64,000 nt of DNA. It comes from Hymenobacter sedentarius (GTDB lineage: Bacteria > Bacteroidota > Bacteroidia > Cytophagales > Hymenobacteraceae). The position numbers were made by a program, and so were the translations under genes. Below are positions 1-8,648 of the stretch, in pieces; positions within the stretch are counted from its first letter, which is position 1, and each line of letters starts with the position of its first letter. The notes below the pieces were generated by a model. It was not told where the DNA came from, did no database searches, and worked only from the letters and a program-made list of their open reading frames with translations. The stretch spans positions 3,844,001 to 3,908,000 of the forward strand of contig NZ_CP013909.1 of the NCBI RefSeq assembly GCF_001507645.1. Direction: 5' to 3'.

Positions 1-622
1 CGTCCTGGCCGGCGGCGCGCAGCTTGTCCAGCGTCTCGTCTACGCCCCACTCGCCGCCGAAGCTGGTGGCGTCGTCGAACACGTTCTGGCCATCGTGCAT
101 GTATAGCACGGGGTAGCGCTGAGAGGGCTTCTGGGCATAGTCGGCGGGCAGATACACCCATACCCGGCGCTGCCGGCTGAGCTGCGGTATCACGAAGGAA
201 TTAGCCAGTACGCGCACCCGGGGGCTGGCCGTATGCACTTTTGGCTTGGCAGCCGCGCCGCTCTGGTCGTCCCAGGCCAACACTTGGTGCGTGACTTCGC
301 GGGCCGAACTCAAATCCGCTTTCCGATTGGCAATCTGCTGGTTTTTGTCGTCTACTTCCACGGCGGCCCAGCTGCCGCGGGTAAACTTGTATTCGGCCGG
401 TCCCGCACTCAGCGGCAGGCTTATTTGATACGTGCCGTCGGCATTCTTTTTCAGCGCAAACCGCGGATTGTGCGGGTTCCAGTTGTTGAAGGAGCCGGCT
501 ACGAACAGTGTATCGCTAGCCGGCGTGGTGGCCGGCACCTTGGTGATTTTCAGAATGGCTTGGGCAAACACAGGGCTCAGCCCAAGCACAAGGCTGCTGG
601 TCAGCAGGGCTTTTATAATCAT
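1..622 (-). CDS. Secreted esterase with N-terminal glycogen-binding-like domain (3' end cut by window edge)
   Basis: About 207 residues are visible; the rest lies beyond base 1. The start is the ATG at 622, which gives a signal peptide (MIIKALLTSSLVLGLSPVFA, cut before Q). Residues ~25-105 form an E-set/CBM48-like fold, with the hallmark FVAGSFNNWNP and later AEYKFTRGSW. After a linker the alpha/beta-hydrolase 'putative esterase' family begins (RRVWVYLPADY, YPVLYMHDGQNVFDD, GGEWGVDETLD). The nucleophile Ser region is outside the window. The family hydrolyses acyl esters, often on carbohydrates; the substrate here is unknown. It follows the 637-1329 gene by 14 bp on the same strand, so the two are probably co-transcribed. 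Export to the periplasm or outside is inferred from the signal peptide. Confidence 0.8.
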   Translation of the reverse strand, partial: MIIKALLTSSLVLGLSPVFAQAILKITKVPATTPASDTLFVAGSFNNWNPHNPRFALKKNADGTYQISLPLSAGPAEYKFTRGSWAAVEVDDKNQQIANRKADLSSAREVTHQVLAWDDQSGAAAKPKVHTASPRVRVLANSFVIPQLSRQRRVWVYLPADYAQKPSQRYPVLYMHDGQNVFDDATSFGGEWGVDETLDKLRAAGQD

Positions 623-636
623 AAATAGCTGGTTTA

Positions 637-1329
637 TTATCGAATGGTTTCGCCGCTACCCGCGCCGCGCTCCGCCGAATCCATCTTGCGCAGGGTGTAT
701 ACGGCACGCACGGAATCGACACCCGGCAGGCCGTTGGATTGAAAATCAAGGAACGAACCTTTCTTCTGGGGACCTTTCACGAAATGGCGGTATTCTTCGG
801 CCGACTCGCGCACCACGTAGAGGATGCCCGATGCCGGCACCTTGAGCCGCGAGTAGAAGCTGCGCCCGTCGCCGGCGGGGCGGCGGGCATCTTCGGCCAC
901 GGCGCTGGTGCCCAGCAAGCGGTACTTGGCAAGGTCGCTGCCGGGTAGGGCCAGGTTGCCCAAGCCGTCCACAAACACCTCCCGGCGGGACATCAGGTGC
1001 TCAAGGTCCAGGGTTTTCAGCAGGCCCAGGTGTTTCTCGGCCATGATGAGCTGCTGCACCGCCTTGCCCGGAGGCGCCTCCTCGTAATACACCAGCACGG
1101 GCTTCTCAAGCTTGACCTTGCCGACATATACGGGCGGTGCGTCGCTTTGGCCTTCGCCGGTCCGCGCGGCTGTAACTGGGCCATATGCGGGCAGCTGCTT
1201 GCTCTTCCCTTTTGTCGAGGTGCCTTTCTCTTTTGGAGAAGATTTGCGCGCGCCGGCATGGGACTGGGCCGCGGCAGTGGTCGCGCCGCTGGCCAGCAGC
1301 AAAAGTATCAGCAGATGGGGCTTTTTCAT
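637..1329 (-). CDS. Secreted hypothetical protein, 230 aa
   Basis: The protein opens with a clear signal peptide (MKKPHLLILLLLASGATTAAAQ). A Lys/Ser-rich low-complexity stretch follows (roughly residues 25-45), then a mixed alpha/beta body containing VYVGKVKLEKPVLVYYEEAP and LKVPASGILYVVRESAEEY. I do not recognise the family. It is the first gene of a two-gene minus-strand unit with the esterase. An 8/8 match to TAnnTTTG with a TTG 20 bp upstream lies just before the start. The length, signal peptide and promoter support a real gene; the function is unknown. Confidence 0.7.
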   Translation of the reverse strand: MKKPHLLILLLLASGATTAAAQSHAGARKSSPKEKGTSTKGKSKQLPAYGPVTAARTGEGQSDAPPVYVGKVKLEKPVLVYYEEAPPGKAVQQLIMAEKHLGLLKTLDLEHLMSRREVFVDGLGNLALPGSDLAKYRLLGTSAVAEDARRPAGDGRSFYSRLKVPASGILYVVRESAEEYRHFVKGPQKKGSFLDFQSNGLPGVDSVRAVYTLRKMDSAERGAGSGETIR

Positions 1330-1344
1330 CTTCTAAGGAAAAGC

Positions 1345-1375
1345 CAAATGTAACGAGCAGACATTGGCCTTGCAA
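1345..1375 (-). promoter_or_regulatory. Bacteroidota-type promoter for the 637-1329 gene
   Basis: On the minus strand TACATTTG (1345-1352) matches the Bacteroidota -7 consensus TAnnTTTG. A TTG (1373-1375) lies 20 bp upstream at the -33 position. The start codon is 15 bp downstream of the -7 box, giving a very short leader. Confidence 0.5.
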
Positions 1376-1505
1376 GGCCGCTGGCGCACCTGCCACAATG
1401 CGGCAGTACCATTGGGGCTGGCACCAGTAGCTCCTCCATTACGGCCCGACACCGATGGGCCGGCGACCACCCGAAATGTGCCGTTTTAGCAGCCCTAAAA
1501 ACAAC

Positions 1506-1541
1506 AAAAGCCCGGCCGCATATGCTAGCGGCCGGGCTTTT
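1506..1541 (-). terminator. Rho-independent terminator of the Thr/Pro-rich gene
   Basis: A perfect 14-bp stem (AAAAGCCCGGCCGC and its complement) with an 8-base loop is flanked by A and T runs. It lies 25 bp beyond the stop of the minus-strand gene at 1567. It could work in both directions. Confidence 0.8.
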
Positions 1542-1566
1542 GTAATTATTAAAAACAACCCCCTAC

Positions 1567-1878
1567 TTAGTGCTTGGGCTTGATTTTGGTCTTTCTTGGC
1601 TTGTCCTTCACCTTGGTGTTGGCGGGCACGGTTTGCGTGGGGGCTGCAGTGGGCGCCGGGGTCACGGTCGTTGTGGTCGACTCGACGGTGTTCGTCGTTG
1701 CCGGCACGGTGGTGGCGGGCGCGGTTGCGCTCTGTACCGGGGTTGCTGGCACGGTGGTAGGTGCGGGCGTGGTGGTCGTGGTTTGCTTGGTGGTGGTAGT
1801 GGTGCTGGATTGAGCACTAGCTGAATAGGCACCGGTGGCCAGCAAAGCAGTTAAGACAAGCAGCTTGTTCGTTTTCAT
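1567..1878 (-). CDS. Small secreted Thr/Pro/Ala-rich protein, 103 aa
   Basis: A standard signal peptide (MKTNKLLVLTALLATGAYSASAQ) precedes ~65 residues made almost only of Thr, Pro, Ala, Val and Gln, with TTTT runs and repeated PATPV/PATTVPAT units. The tail is strongly basic (KDKPRKTKIKPKH). Such sequence is intrinsically disordered and may be heavily O-glycosylated if exported, or may act as a spacer or polyanion-binding tail; this is inference. The gene stands alone with its own terminator. No homologue is recognised. Low complexity makes spurious ORFs possible, but the signal peptide and the hairpin just after the stop argue for a real gene. Confidence 0.65.
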   Translation of the reverse strand: MKTNKLLVLTALLATGAYSASAQSSTTTTTKQTTTTTPAPTTVPATPVQSATAPATTVPATTNTVESTTTTVTPAPTAAPTQTVPANTKVKDKPRKTKIKPKH

Positions 1879-2571
1879 AAGTGCAGGCAGGTTCGTTGAA
1901 GTGGAAAAGTTGAGCTGGTTTCAGCAATAAGCCAATATAGCTTGGCCTGTTACGGGGCTCAACCAGAAAGAGTTGAGCTAAAGCGGTAGCACCAGCCACT
2001 GAAATTCTATCGGACAGGCACTTACCGGGCATTCGCCTGGGTGGCCGACGCCGCTGTGGCATCAGTTCAAGGGGAGTTTCGCCTCCTTGCTCCTGCCGTT
2101 TGCCTTCTGCCCTGCGCTCGCTCGAAATAGGCCGGTGCTAGGACGAGTTCTGCTCTCGGCTGAAAAGGCCGCCGTACTATCAATCAGGATTTAGGCGAAG
2201 TCAGTAAGCAGAAAACTTGAGCTGAAATGGGCGCCACCCTCCGGCGCCCCCGCCAACTGCAGTCCCAACCCTTTGCAATCCTAATCGTTTGCAGGGGGGC
2301 TGCGGCAAGAAAAGCCACTCCGTTAACGTACTTAACTTCCTATTTACAAGCATTTTGTCGCATAAAAATGTGTAAATTATGCCCAGCAATTTAGCTACTG
2401 GAGAATGGCCCTGAACAAACTCCCACCGCCCTATATAGCTAGGAAATAGCAGCTTGAAAAAGCCACCTACAAGCTGCTATAATGCCATTTATAGGGTAAC
2501 TTGCGCCCTCTTTCCGAAAACTTTTTTATTTTTTCCCACCACTCACATTTTTCACCAAATTACCGTTTCCT
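1879..2571. other. Intergenic region upstream of the Sus-like operon
   Basis: About 690 bp with no supportable gene. It holds three copies of the TTGAGCT heptamer (1910-1916, 1973-1979, 2217-2223). The final 200 bp are AT-richer and should contain the susC promoter, but I see no clean TAnnTTTG box there. Confidence 0.5.
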
Positions 2572-5500
2572 ATGAAACACCATTATCTAGCGAAACTATT
2601 GTTTCTGCTATTGTTCGCGGGCTTTGGATTCCCTTCGGGAGCCTTTGCCCAAACTGGCTCCGTAAGCGGCCGGGTTACCGACAGTAAGAACGAAGGCATT
2701 CCGGGTGCAACCGTGCTTATCGAAGGGACTTCCCTGGGCAGCTCGTCGGCTGTCGACGGCACTTACAGCATTCAGAACGTACCGGCGGGTCCCCACACCG
2801 TGGTTATTTCGTTTGTAGGCTACAATGCTGTTCGCCTGCCAGTGACGGTGACTGCCGGCGCCAACTCCGAGATTTCGGCCAAGATGACTGAAAATACCAC
2901 TCAGCTTTCCGAAGCCGTGGTAGTAGGTTATGGCACCCAGCGCCGCCAGGACGTGACCGGCGCCGTGGCTACGGTCGACTCCAAGCAGTTTGTGCAGGGC
3001 CAGGTAACCAACCCCGAGCAGCTCATTCAGGGCAAGGTGGCCGGTGTTGCCATCACCACGGTCGGCGGTGCCCCGGGCACTGGCACTACCATCCGCATCC
3101 GCGGCAACTCCTCGCTCAACGCCAACAGCGACCCGCTGTATGTAATTGACGGCGTGCCGGTAGACAAGGAAGGTATTAGCGGTGCTTCTAACCCACTCTC
3201 GCTGATTAACCCCAACGACATCGAGACCTTCACGGTGTTGAAAGACGCCTCGGCTACTGCTATTTACGGCAACCGGGCTTCGGGCGGTGTTATCCTTATC
3301 ACTACCAAGCGCGGGCTGCAAGGCGAAAAGCTGCACGTTGAACTGAATTCCCAAGTTGGCGTTTCGACTGTGGCGCGCCGCTACGAGCCGCTGAGCGCTG
3401 ACCAGTTCCGCAGCCTGATTCAACAAAATGGCGCGCCCTCCCAGTATGCTACGCTTGGCACAGCCAATACCAACTGGCAGAATGAGATTTTCCGCACGGC
3501 TGGCACCTACGACAATACCGTTAGCCTCACTGGCAGCGTGGCCAAAGTGCCGTTCCGCGTGTCGTACGGCAACCTCTACCAGGAAGGCATCGTCATCACC
3601 AACAACCTGAAGCGTAACTCGGGCTCCGTAAGCCTGACGCCCACTCTGCTTGATAAACACTTGCGCATCGACATCAATGCCAAAGGCACGGTGGTAGACA
3701 ACCGCTTTGTGGACTACGGCACCGTGGCCAACGCCGCGCTGTATGACCCCACGCAGCCGATTACGTCGAGCGAAGGGCGCTTTTCGCGCTATGGCGGCTA
3801 CTACCAGTTCACCAATTCGGTAGGCCAGCCGCTGGGCAACGCGCCCGGCAACCCGGTGGCCGCGCTCAACAATACCAACGATAACAGCACAGTGAAGCGC
3901 CTCATCGGCAACGTGCAGCTCGACTACAAAGTCCACGGCATTGATGGGCTGCGTGCCAACCTCAACCTGGGCCTCGACGCCTCGCGCGGACGCGGTAGCA
4001 AAACCATTCAGCCCATCGACTTCGGCAACTATAACAGCGCTCCAGCCGCTGCTACCAACGCTGGCCTGAACGGCCGCTACACCCAGTACGCTCAGGACAA
4101 GGACATGCATTTGCTCGAAGCCTACCTGGCTTACGGCAAGCAGCTCGGCGGCACCAAGGTTGACGTGCAGGGCGGCTACGCCTACCAGACCTTCCAGTAC
4201 CAGGGCCCCAACTTCCTGGACTACCGGTTCAACCGCACCACCAAAGTAAACAAGGCTGATACCCTGCTCCTGCCTCGCTACTATGGCAAGCTCGTGATGC
4301 TTTCCTACTTCGGCCGCGCCACGATGAACGTGAAGGACAAGTATCTGGTAACCGCCACCCTCCGCAATGACCGGACCTCGCGTTTCCGTGAGGGCTACCG
4401 TAGTGGCTGGTTCCCGGCCCTGGGCCTGGCCTGGCGTGTTAAGAACGAGGATTTCCTGAAAGACAACAACCTGTTTTCCGAGTTGAAGCTGCGCGCCGGC
4501 TACGGCCGCACCGGCCAGCAGGACCTCGGCAATGGGTACTATGACACGCAGCCGCGCTACGTATTGAGCGGTGCGTCTACCACGTACCCGCTGGGCAACA
4601 CCGGCGGCACCGTGCCTAGCTACAGCCCCCAAGGCTACAACGCCGTGCTGACCTGGGAAACCACCAACACCTACAACGCCGGATTGGACCTGGGCTTCCT
4701 CGACAACCGCCTCACGGCTACCGTCGACGTGTACCAGCGCACGGCCAGCGACCTGTTGGCCCGCGTGAACTTCTCGGCCGGCTCCAACCTCACCAACCAG
4801 CTCGATGCCAACATTGGCTCCTTGCGTAACCGCGGCATCGAAGTAGGCCTGAACTACGGCATCCTGCGCAGCGAAGACCTGACCTGGGATGTGAACCTGA
4901 ACGGCGCCTACAACGAAAACAAAATCACCGACCTGGGCCAGCAAGCTGAAAACTTCCAGGGCTACAAGGTTGGTGGCATTGGCGGCGGTACCGGCAACAC
5001 CATCCAGATTCAGGCGGTGGGCCACCCCATCAATTCCTTCTTCACCGCGCAGCAGGTATACGGCGCCAATGGCCGCCCCGTAGAAGGCCTGTACGTGGAT
5101 AAGAATGGCGACGGCATCATCAACGACGCCGACTACACGTTCTACAAGCAGCCCGCCCCGCTCGTTACACTGGGCTTTAGCTCGAACGTAACGTATAAGA
5201 AGCTGTTTGCCGCCTTTACCCTGCGCAGCAACCTCGGCAACTACGTGTACAATGCTAACGCTGCAAACTTTGGCAACTATGCCAACGCCCAAGGCTCCAC
5301 TCTTTTCGTAAGTAACCTGAGCCCCGACGTTCAGAACACGGGCTTTACCCGCCAGCAGTTGTTCTCGGATTATTACGTGCAGAATGCTTCGTTCCTGCGT
5401 TGCGAAAACATCTCGTTGGGCTACAACGTGGGCAAGGTGCTCGGCGCTTCGTCGCTCCGCGTAACGGCCAACGTGCAGAATGCCTTCCTCGTGACCAAGT

Positions 5501-5595
5501 ACAAAGGGGTTGACCCCGAAGTATTCGGCGGCATCGACACCAACTTTTACCCGCGTGCCCGCACCTTCACCCTCGGCCTCGCGCTCGGCATCTAA
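2572..5595 (+). CDS. SusC/RagA-family TonB-linked outer membrane transporter
   Basis: This 1007-residue protein has the full SusC architecture. A signal peptide (1-26, cut before Q27) is followed by a carboxypeptidase-regulatory-like beta-sandwich (~28-115, GRVTDSKNEGIPGATVLIEG), a TonB-box region (~115-125, AVVVGYGTQRRQDVTGAV), a plug domain (~125-230, including IRIRGNSSLNANSDPLYVID) and a C-terminal 22-strand-type barrel. Family members import oligosaccharides or peptides across the outer membrane using TonB energy, with SusD as the lid. The SusD gene starts 12 bp downstream. The GH13 enzyme and SusE/F-like protein nearby suggest an alpha-glucan substrate; this is inference. Confidence 0.95.
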   Translation: MKHHYLAKLLFLLLFAGFGFPSGAFAQTGSVSGRVTDSKNEGIPGATVLIEGTSLGSSSAVDGTYSIQNVPAGPHTVVISFVGYNAVRLPVTVTAGANSEISAKMTENTTQLSEAVVVGYGTQRRQDVTGAVATVDSKQFVQGQVTNPEQLIQGKVAGVAITTVGGAPGTGTTIRIRGNSSLNANSDPLYVIDGVPVDKEGISGASNPLSLINPNDIETFTVLKDASATAIYGNRASGGVILITTKRGLQGEKLHVELNSQVGVSTVARRYEPLSADQFRSLIQQNGAPSQYATLGTANTNWQNEIFRTAGTYDNTVSLTGSVAKVPFRVSYGNLYQEGIVITNNLKRNSGSVSLTPTLLDKHLRIDINAKGTVVDNRFVDYGTVANAALYDPTQPITSSEGRFSRYGGYYQFTNSVGQPLGNAPGNPVAALNNTNDNSTVKRLIGNVQLDYKVHGIDGLRANLNLGLDASRGRGSKTIQPIDFGNYNSAPAAATNAGLNGRYTQYAQDKDMHLLEAYLAYGKQLGGTKVDVQGGYAYQTFQYQGPNFLDYRFNRTTKVNKADTLLLPRYYGKLVMLSYFGRATMNVKDKYLVTATLRNDRTSRFREGYRSGWFPALGLAWRVKNEDFLKDNNLFSELKLRAGYGRTGQQDLGNGYYDTQPRYVLSGASTTYPLGNTGGTVPSYSPQGYNAVLTWETTNTYNAGLDLGFLDNRLTATVDVYQRTASDLLARVNFSAGSNLTNQLDANIGSLRNRGIEVGLNYGILRSEDLTWDVNLNGAYNENKITDLGQQAENFQGYKVGGIGGGTGNTIQIQAVGHPINSFFTAQQVYGANGRPVEGLYVDKNGDGIINDADYTFYKQPAPLVTLGFSSNVTYKKLFAAFTLRSNLGNYVYNANAANFGNYANAQGSTLFVSNLSPDVQNTGFTRQQLFSDYYVQNASFLRCENISLGYNVGKVLGASSLRVTANVQNAFLVTKYKGVDPEVFGGIDTNFYPRARTFTLGLALGI

Positions 5596-5607
5596 TTCCC
5601 ACCTCTC

Positions 5608-7257
5608 ATGAAACAAGTATTATCCCGGGGGCTTACGGCCCTCACGCTGAGCACGGCCCTGGTTAGCCTCAGCACGTCTTGCACCAAAGACCTGGACCAG
5701 ACGCCGAAGTACGAGCTTACGCCCGACAAGGTGTACACTGGCCTGACGGGCTACAAGCAGGTGCTTGCCAAGCTCTACGGCGGCTTTGCGCTCACCGGTT
5801 CCTCGGGCCCCGGCTCGGGTGACATCTCGGGCATCGACGCCGGTACTTCGGACTACATCCGCCAGTGGTGGAGTGCCCAGGAGCTGACCACCGACGAAGC
5901 CGTAATTGCCTGGAACGACCCGGGCGTGCAGGAGTGGCACAAGATGAACTGGGACGCCAGCGACCCGCTGACCCGGGGCTTCTACAGCCGCCTCTACTAC
6001 GAAATTGCTATTTGCAACGAGTTTCTCCGCGAAGCCACCGACGACAAGCTCGGCAGCCGCCTGGGCGGCGGCGAGTTGGAGCAAGGCAAGCTGTTCCGGG
6101 CCGAGGCCCGGTTCCTACGTGCCGTGGCTTACTCGCACGTTATCGACCTGTTCGGCAATGGCCCCTTCGTGACGGAAAATGACCCCGTGGGTGGCCCGCT
6201 GCCCAAGTACGCCACCCGCCAGGAGTTGTACAGCTACGTGGAAAGCGAGCTGCTAGCCCTGACCAAAGACCTGGCCGCACCCCGCACCAACGAGTACGGC
6301 CGCGTAGACCAAGCCGCCGCACACGGCATGCTGGCCCGCCTTTACCTGAACGCCGGGGTATACACCGGCACGCCCCAGTACGCCAAAGCCGCCGCCGAAG
6401 CCAAAGCCGTAATTGACGCGGGCTATACGCTGAACACCACCCCGGCTACTCCCGTGGCTTCGGCCTACGGCCGCCTGTTTCTGGCCGACAACAACCTGGC
6501 CCCGGCCAAAAATGAAATCATCTGGCCCGTTATTTTTGACGCAAACAGCGTGCAGAGCTACGGGGGCACCACGTTCCTCGTGAACGGCTCTACCAGCGGT
6601 GCCGACGCTGCGTGGCAGCGCCTCGTGGGCCAAACCACGGGCTGGGGCGGCGTGCGCACGACCAGCGCCCTGTTCGACAAGTTCTTCCTGGCCGGTGGCG
6701 ACACCGCTCGCGACCGCCGCGGCCGTTTCTACACCAAAGGCCAGACGCTGACCATCAATGACCTCAGCCAGTTTACCCAAGGCCTTGGCGTGCTGAAGTA
6801 TCGCAACGTTACCTCGGCCGGCACCCCGCAGGGTGGTCCGGGCAACTTCTCCAGCATTGACTTCCCCATGCTGCGTTTGGCCGACATGATGCTCATTTAC
6901 GCCGAGGCGGCTACCCGCGGCAATGGTGACCGCGCCACTGCCCTGGGCTACGTAAACCAGATTCGTCGTCGTGCCTTCGGCCTGCCCATCGCCACCGCCA
7001 GCGCGGTAGCGGACATCACCGATGCCCAGATGACTACCGACTTCATCCTCGACGAGCGCGCCCGCGAGCTGCATTGGGAAGGCACCCGCCGCACGGACCT
7101 TATCCGTTACGGCAAGTTCACCGACGCTACGTACCTGTGGCCCTGGAAAGGCGGCGTTGCCAGCGGGAAGAGCGTAGACGCCAAGTACCGGTTGTTCCCC
7201 CTGCCGGCTGCTGACCTCACGGCCAACCCGAACTTGAAGCAAAACCCGGGTTACTAA
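5608..7257 (+). CDS. SusD/RagB-family nutrient-binding outer membrane lipoprotein
   Basis: 549 residues with a lipoprotein signal (Cys25 in LSTSC). The helical TPR-like SusD fold is indicated by AEARFLRAVAYSHVIDLFGN, by DFPMLRLADMMLIYAEAATR and by the conserved C-terminal DERARELHWEGTRRTDLIRYGKF followed by LFPLPAADL. SusD proteins sit on the cell surface, bind glycan and cap the SusC barrel. The gene lies 12 bp after susC, so the two are one operon, closed by a strong terminator at 7268. Specificity cannot be read from sequence alone. Confidence 0.95.
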   Translation: MKQVLSRGLTALTLSTALVSLSTSCTKDLDQTPKYELTPDKVYTGLTGYKQVLAKLYGGFALTGSSGPGSGDISGIDAGTSDYIRQWWSAQELTTDEAVIAWNDPGVQEWHKMNWDASDPLTRGFYSRLYYEIAICNEFLREATDDKLGSRLGGGELEQGKLFRAEARFLRAVAYSHVIDLFGNGPFVTENDPVGGPLPKYATRQELYSYVESELLALTKDLAAPRTNEYGRVDQAAAHGMLARLYLNAGVYTGTPQYAKAAAEAKAVIDAGYTLNTTPATPVASAYGRLFLADNNLAPAKNEIIWPVIFDANSVQSYGGTTFLVNGSTSGADAAWQRLVGQTTGWGGVRTTSALFDKFFLAGGDTARDRRGRFYTKGQTLTINDLSQFTQGLGVLKYRNVTSAGTPQGGPGNFSSIDFPMLRLADMMLIYAEAATRGNGDRATALGYVNQIRRRAFGLPIATASAVADITDAQMTTDFILDERARELHWEGTRRTDLIRYGKFTDATYLWPWKGGVASGKSVDAKYRLFPLPAADLTANPNLKQNPGY

Positions 7258-7267
7258 GGCGTTAAGC

Positions 7268-7311
7268 AAGGAGTTGAGCCAATACGTATTGGCTCAACTC
7301 CTTCGCTTTTT
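7268..7311 (+). terminator. Terminator of the susC-susD pair
   Basis: A perfect 36-bp palindrome (7268-7303) centred on TACGTA is followed by CGCTTTTTT. It begins 10 bp after the susD stop. Its arms contain TTGAGCC/GGCTCAA, close to the heptamer enriched elsewhere in the gaps. Confidence 0.85.
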
Positions 7312-7448
7312 TCACTTCATTTGCAGAACGGCCCACCTTTCAGCCCTGCTACGTTAAGGCTTCGAAAACCGACACTTTTACTAAATCCAAAGTGTTGGTG
7401 TTGAGAGTATATCCGGACTGCGTACCCCATTTTAATCAAGAAACCATT

Positions 7449-8219
7449 ATGAAAAATTTGCTTACCAAAGTCGCCGCAATGGCGTTTGCTGTGGCAACAT
7501 TGGCATCCTGCGAAAAGGACGAGGACAAGGTGACCGTCACCCCTTCGGCTACGCCAACCCTTACCGCCTCCACCAACTCGGTGGTGCTGTCCCAGGCCAA
7601 CAGCACCCAAACCGCTCTCACTTACACCTGGACGCCTGTACAGCTGGCATTGAGCGGTACTGCTTACACCAAGACCCCGGCCGTTACCTACCAGCTGCAA
7701 TTATCCAAAACGGCTGATGGCTTTGGCTATCCGGTCGTAATCGACGGCGGTACGGGTACCACAAAAGCCGTAACCGTGAGCGACCTGAACACGGCACTGA
7801 CTACACTGGGCGTGACTGCTGGCACGGCTACCCCTGTCTATGCGCGCGTGGCCGCAGTAGCAGGCACCGATGCTCACAGCTTCGTTTCCAATGCCGTGCC
7901 GCTTACGGCGACGGCTTACACGGTGTGCCTGCCTCCGGCTGGCTCGAATAAATGGTCCATCATCGGCCCGGCGGGTGTGGACTGGAACACCGATGTTCCG
8001 TTGACTTATAACTGCACCACCAAAACCTTCGATATTACGCGTCAGATGAATGCAGGCGAATTCAAATTCCGCGCCGACAACGCTTGGACGTTGAACTATG
8101 GCAGCAGCTCCAGCACGGGCGGTACTATAGTAAAAGACGGCAGCAACATCACCGTTACAAAAGCTGGTACCTACACCATTAAGTTGGATTTGAATAACAT
8201 GAAGTATTCTATCAATTAG
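7449..8219 (+). CDS. SusE/SusF-like surface glycan-binding lipoprotein
   Basis: The start at 7449 gives a 256-residue lipoprotein (signal MKNLLTKVAAMAFAVATLAS, Cys21). An in-frame upstream ATG at 7392 would bury the signal and is rejected. Residues ~30-150 resemble the SusE N-terminal Ig-like domain (LTYTWTPVQLALSGT, YQLQLSKTADGF). Residues ~160-256 resemble the SusE/F starch-binding module (KWSIIGPAG, FKFRADNAWTLNYG, AGTYTIKLDLNNMKYSI). In known Sus systems these proteins hold starch at the cell surface. It follows susD after a terminator and is flanked by another at 8301, so it may be transcribed alone. Only one binding module is present, shorter than classical SusE/SusF. Confidence 0.85.
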   Translation: MKNLLTKVAAMAFAVATLASCEKDEDKVTVTPSATPTLTASTNSVVLSQANSTQTALTYTWTPVQLALSGTAYTKTPAVTYQLQLSKTADGFGYPVVIDGGTGTTKAVTVSDLNTALTTLGVTAGTATPVYARVAAVAGTDAHSFVSNAVPLTATAYTVCLPPAGSNKWSIIGPAGVDWNTDVPLTYNCTTKTFDITRQMNAGEFKFRADNAWTLNYGSSSSTGGTIVKDGSNITVTKAGTYTIKLDLNNMKYSIN

Positions 8220-8300
8220 CCAGAACAAGCAGCTTTTTGTTCTTTCGCACGGCGTGAACACCGGTGTGGGAATAAAAGCCTAGCATGTTTTTGCTGACAC

Positions 8301-8335
8301 AAAAAAGCCCTGGCGAGATTCGCCAGGGCTTTTTT
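8301..8335 (+). terminator. Terminator of the SusE/F-like gene
   Basis: A 15-bp perfect stem (AAAAAAGCCCTGGCG) with a 5-base loop ends in TTTTTT, about 80 bp after the stop codon. A-run and T-run symmetry allows bidirectional use. Confidence 0.85.
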
Positions 8336-8586
8336 ATTGAGACATTAGGTAGTTAAGTAAGTCCTGTACCGTTGCCTATCACATTCCTACCTGTGCGAAG
8401 TAATCCGCGGCTAACCAACAATGGCTTTAGTTTGAGCCTATGAGAAGACTCAATTTGAGCTAAAGCAAAGCGTGCTAACCTCCCTCACCCGTTATCGATT
8501 TAAATAGATAGTTTGCCAATGCCAAGCAAACTGCACAGCTTGCATTAAGAGCAAGGGCCTCTGTTTATGAAGTCCTAGAGAACACA

Positions 8587-8620
8587 AAAAAGCCCCATCG
8601 CTCGTGCGATGGGGCTTTTT
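8587..8620 (-). terminator. Terminator of the T9SS cargo gene
   Basis: A 15-bp perfect stem (AAAAAGCCCCATCGC) with a 4-base loop lies 29 bp beyond the stop of the minus-strand gene at 8649. Confidence 0.85.
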
Positions 8621-8648
8621 ACTGCTTGTTAATTATTACGCAAACGGC

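Noticed and set aside
2454..2483. TTGAAA-18 bp-TATAAT as a sigma-70-type promoter for susC
   Set aside because: Bacteroidota primary sigma factor prefers TAnnTTTG; the E. coli-like match is probably chance in an AT-rich stretch.
2608..5616. 1002-aa open frame on the minus strand across the SusC gene
   Set aside because: It is a shadow of the well-supported SusC gene; the translation is rich in Val/Ala/Gly/His with no domain, as expected for antisense of GC-rich code.
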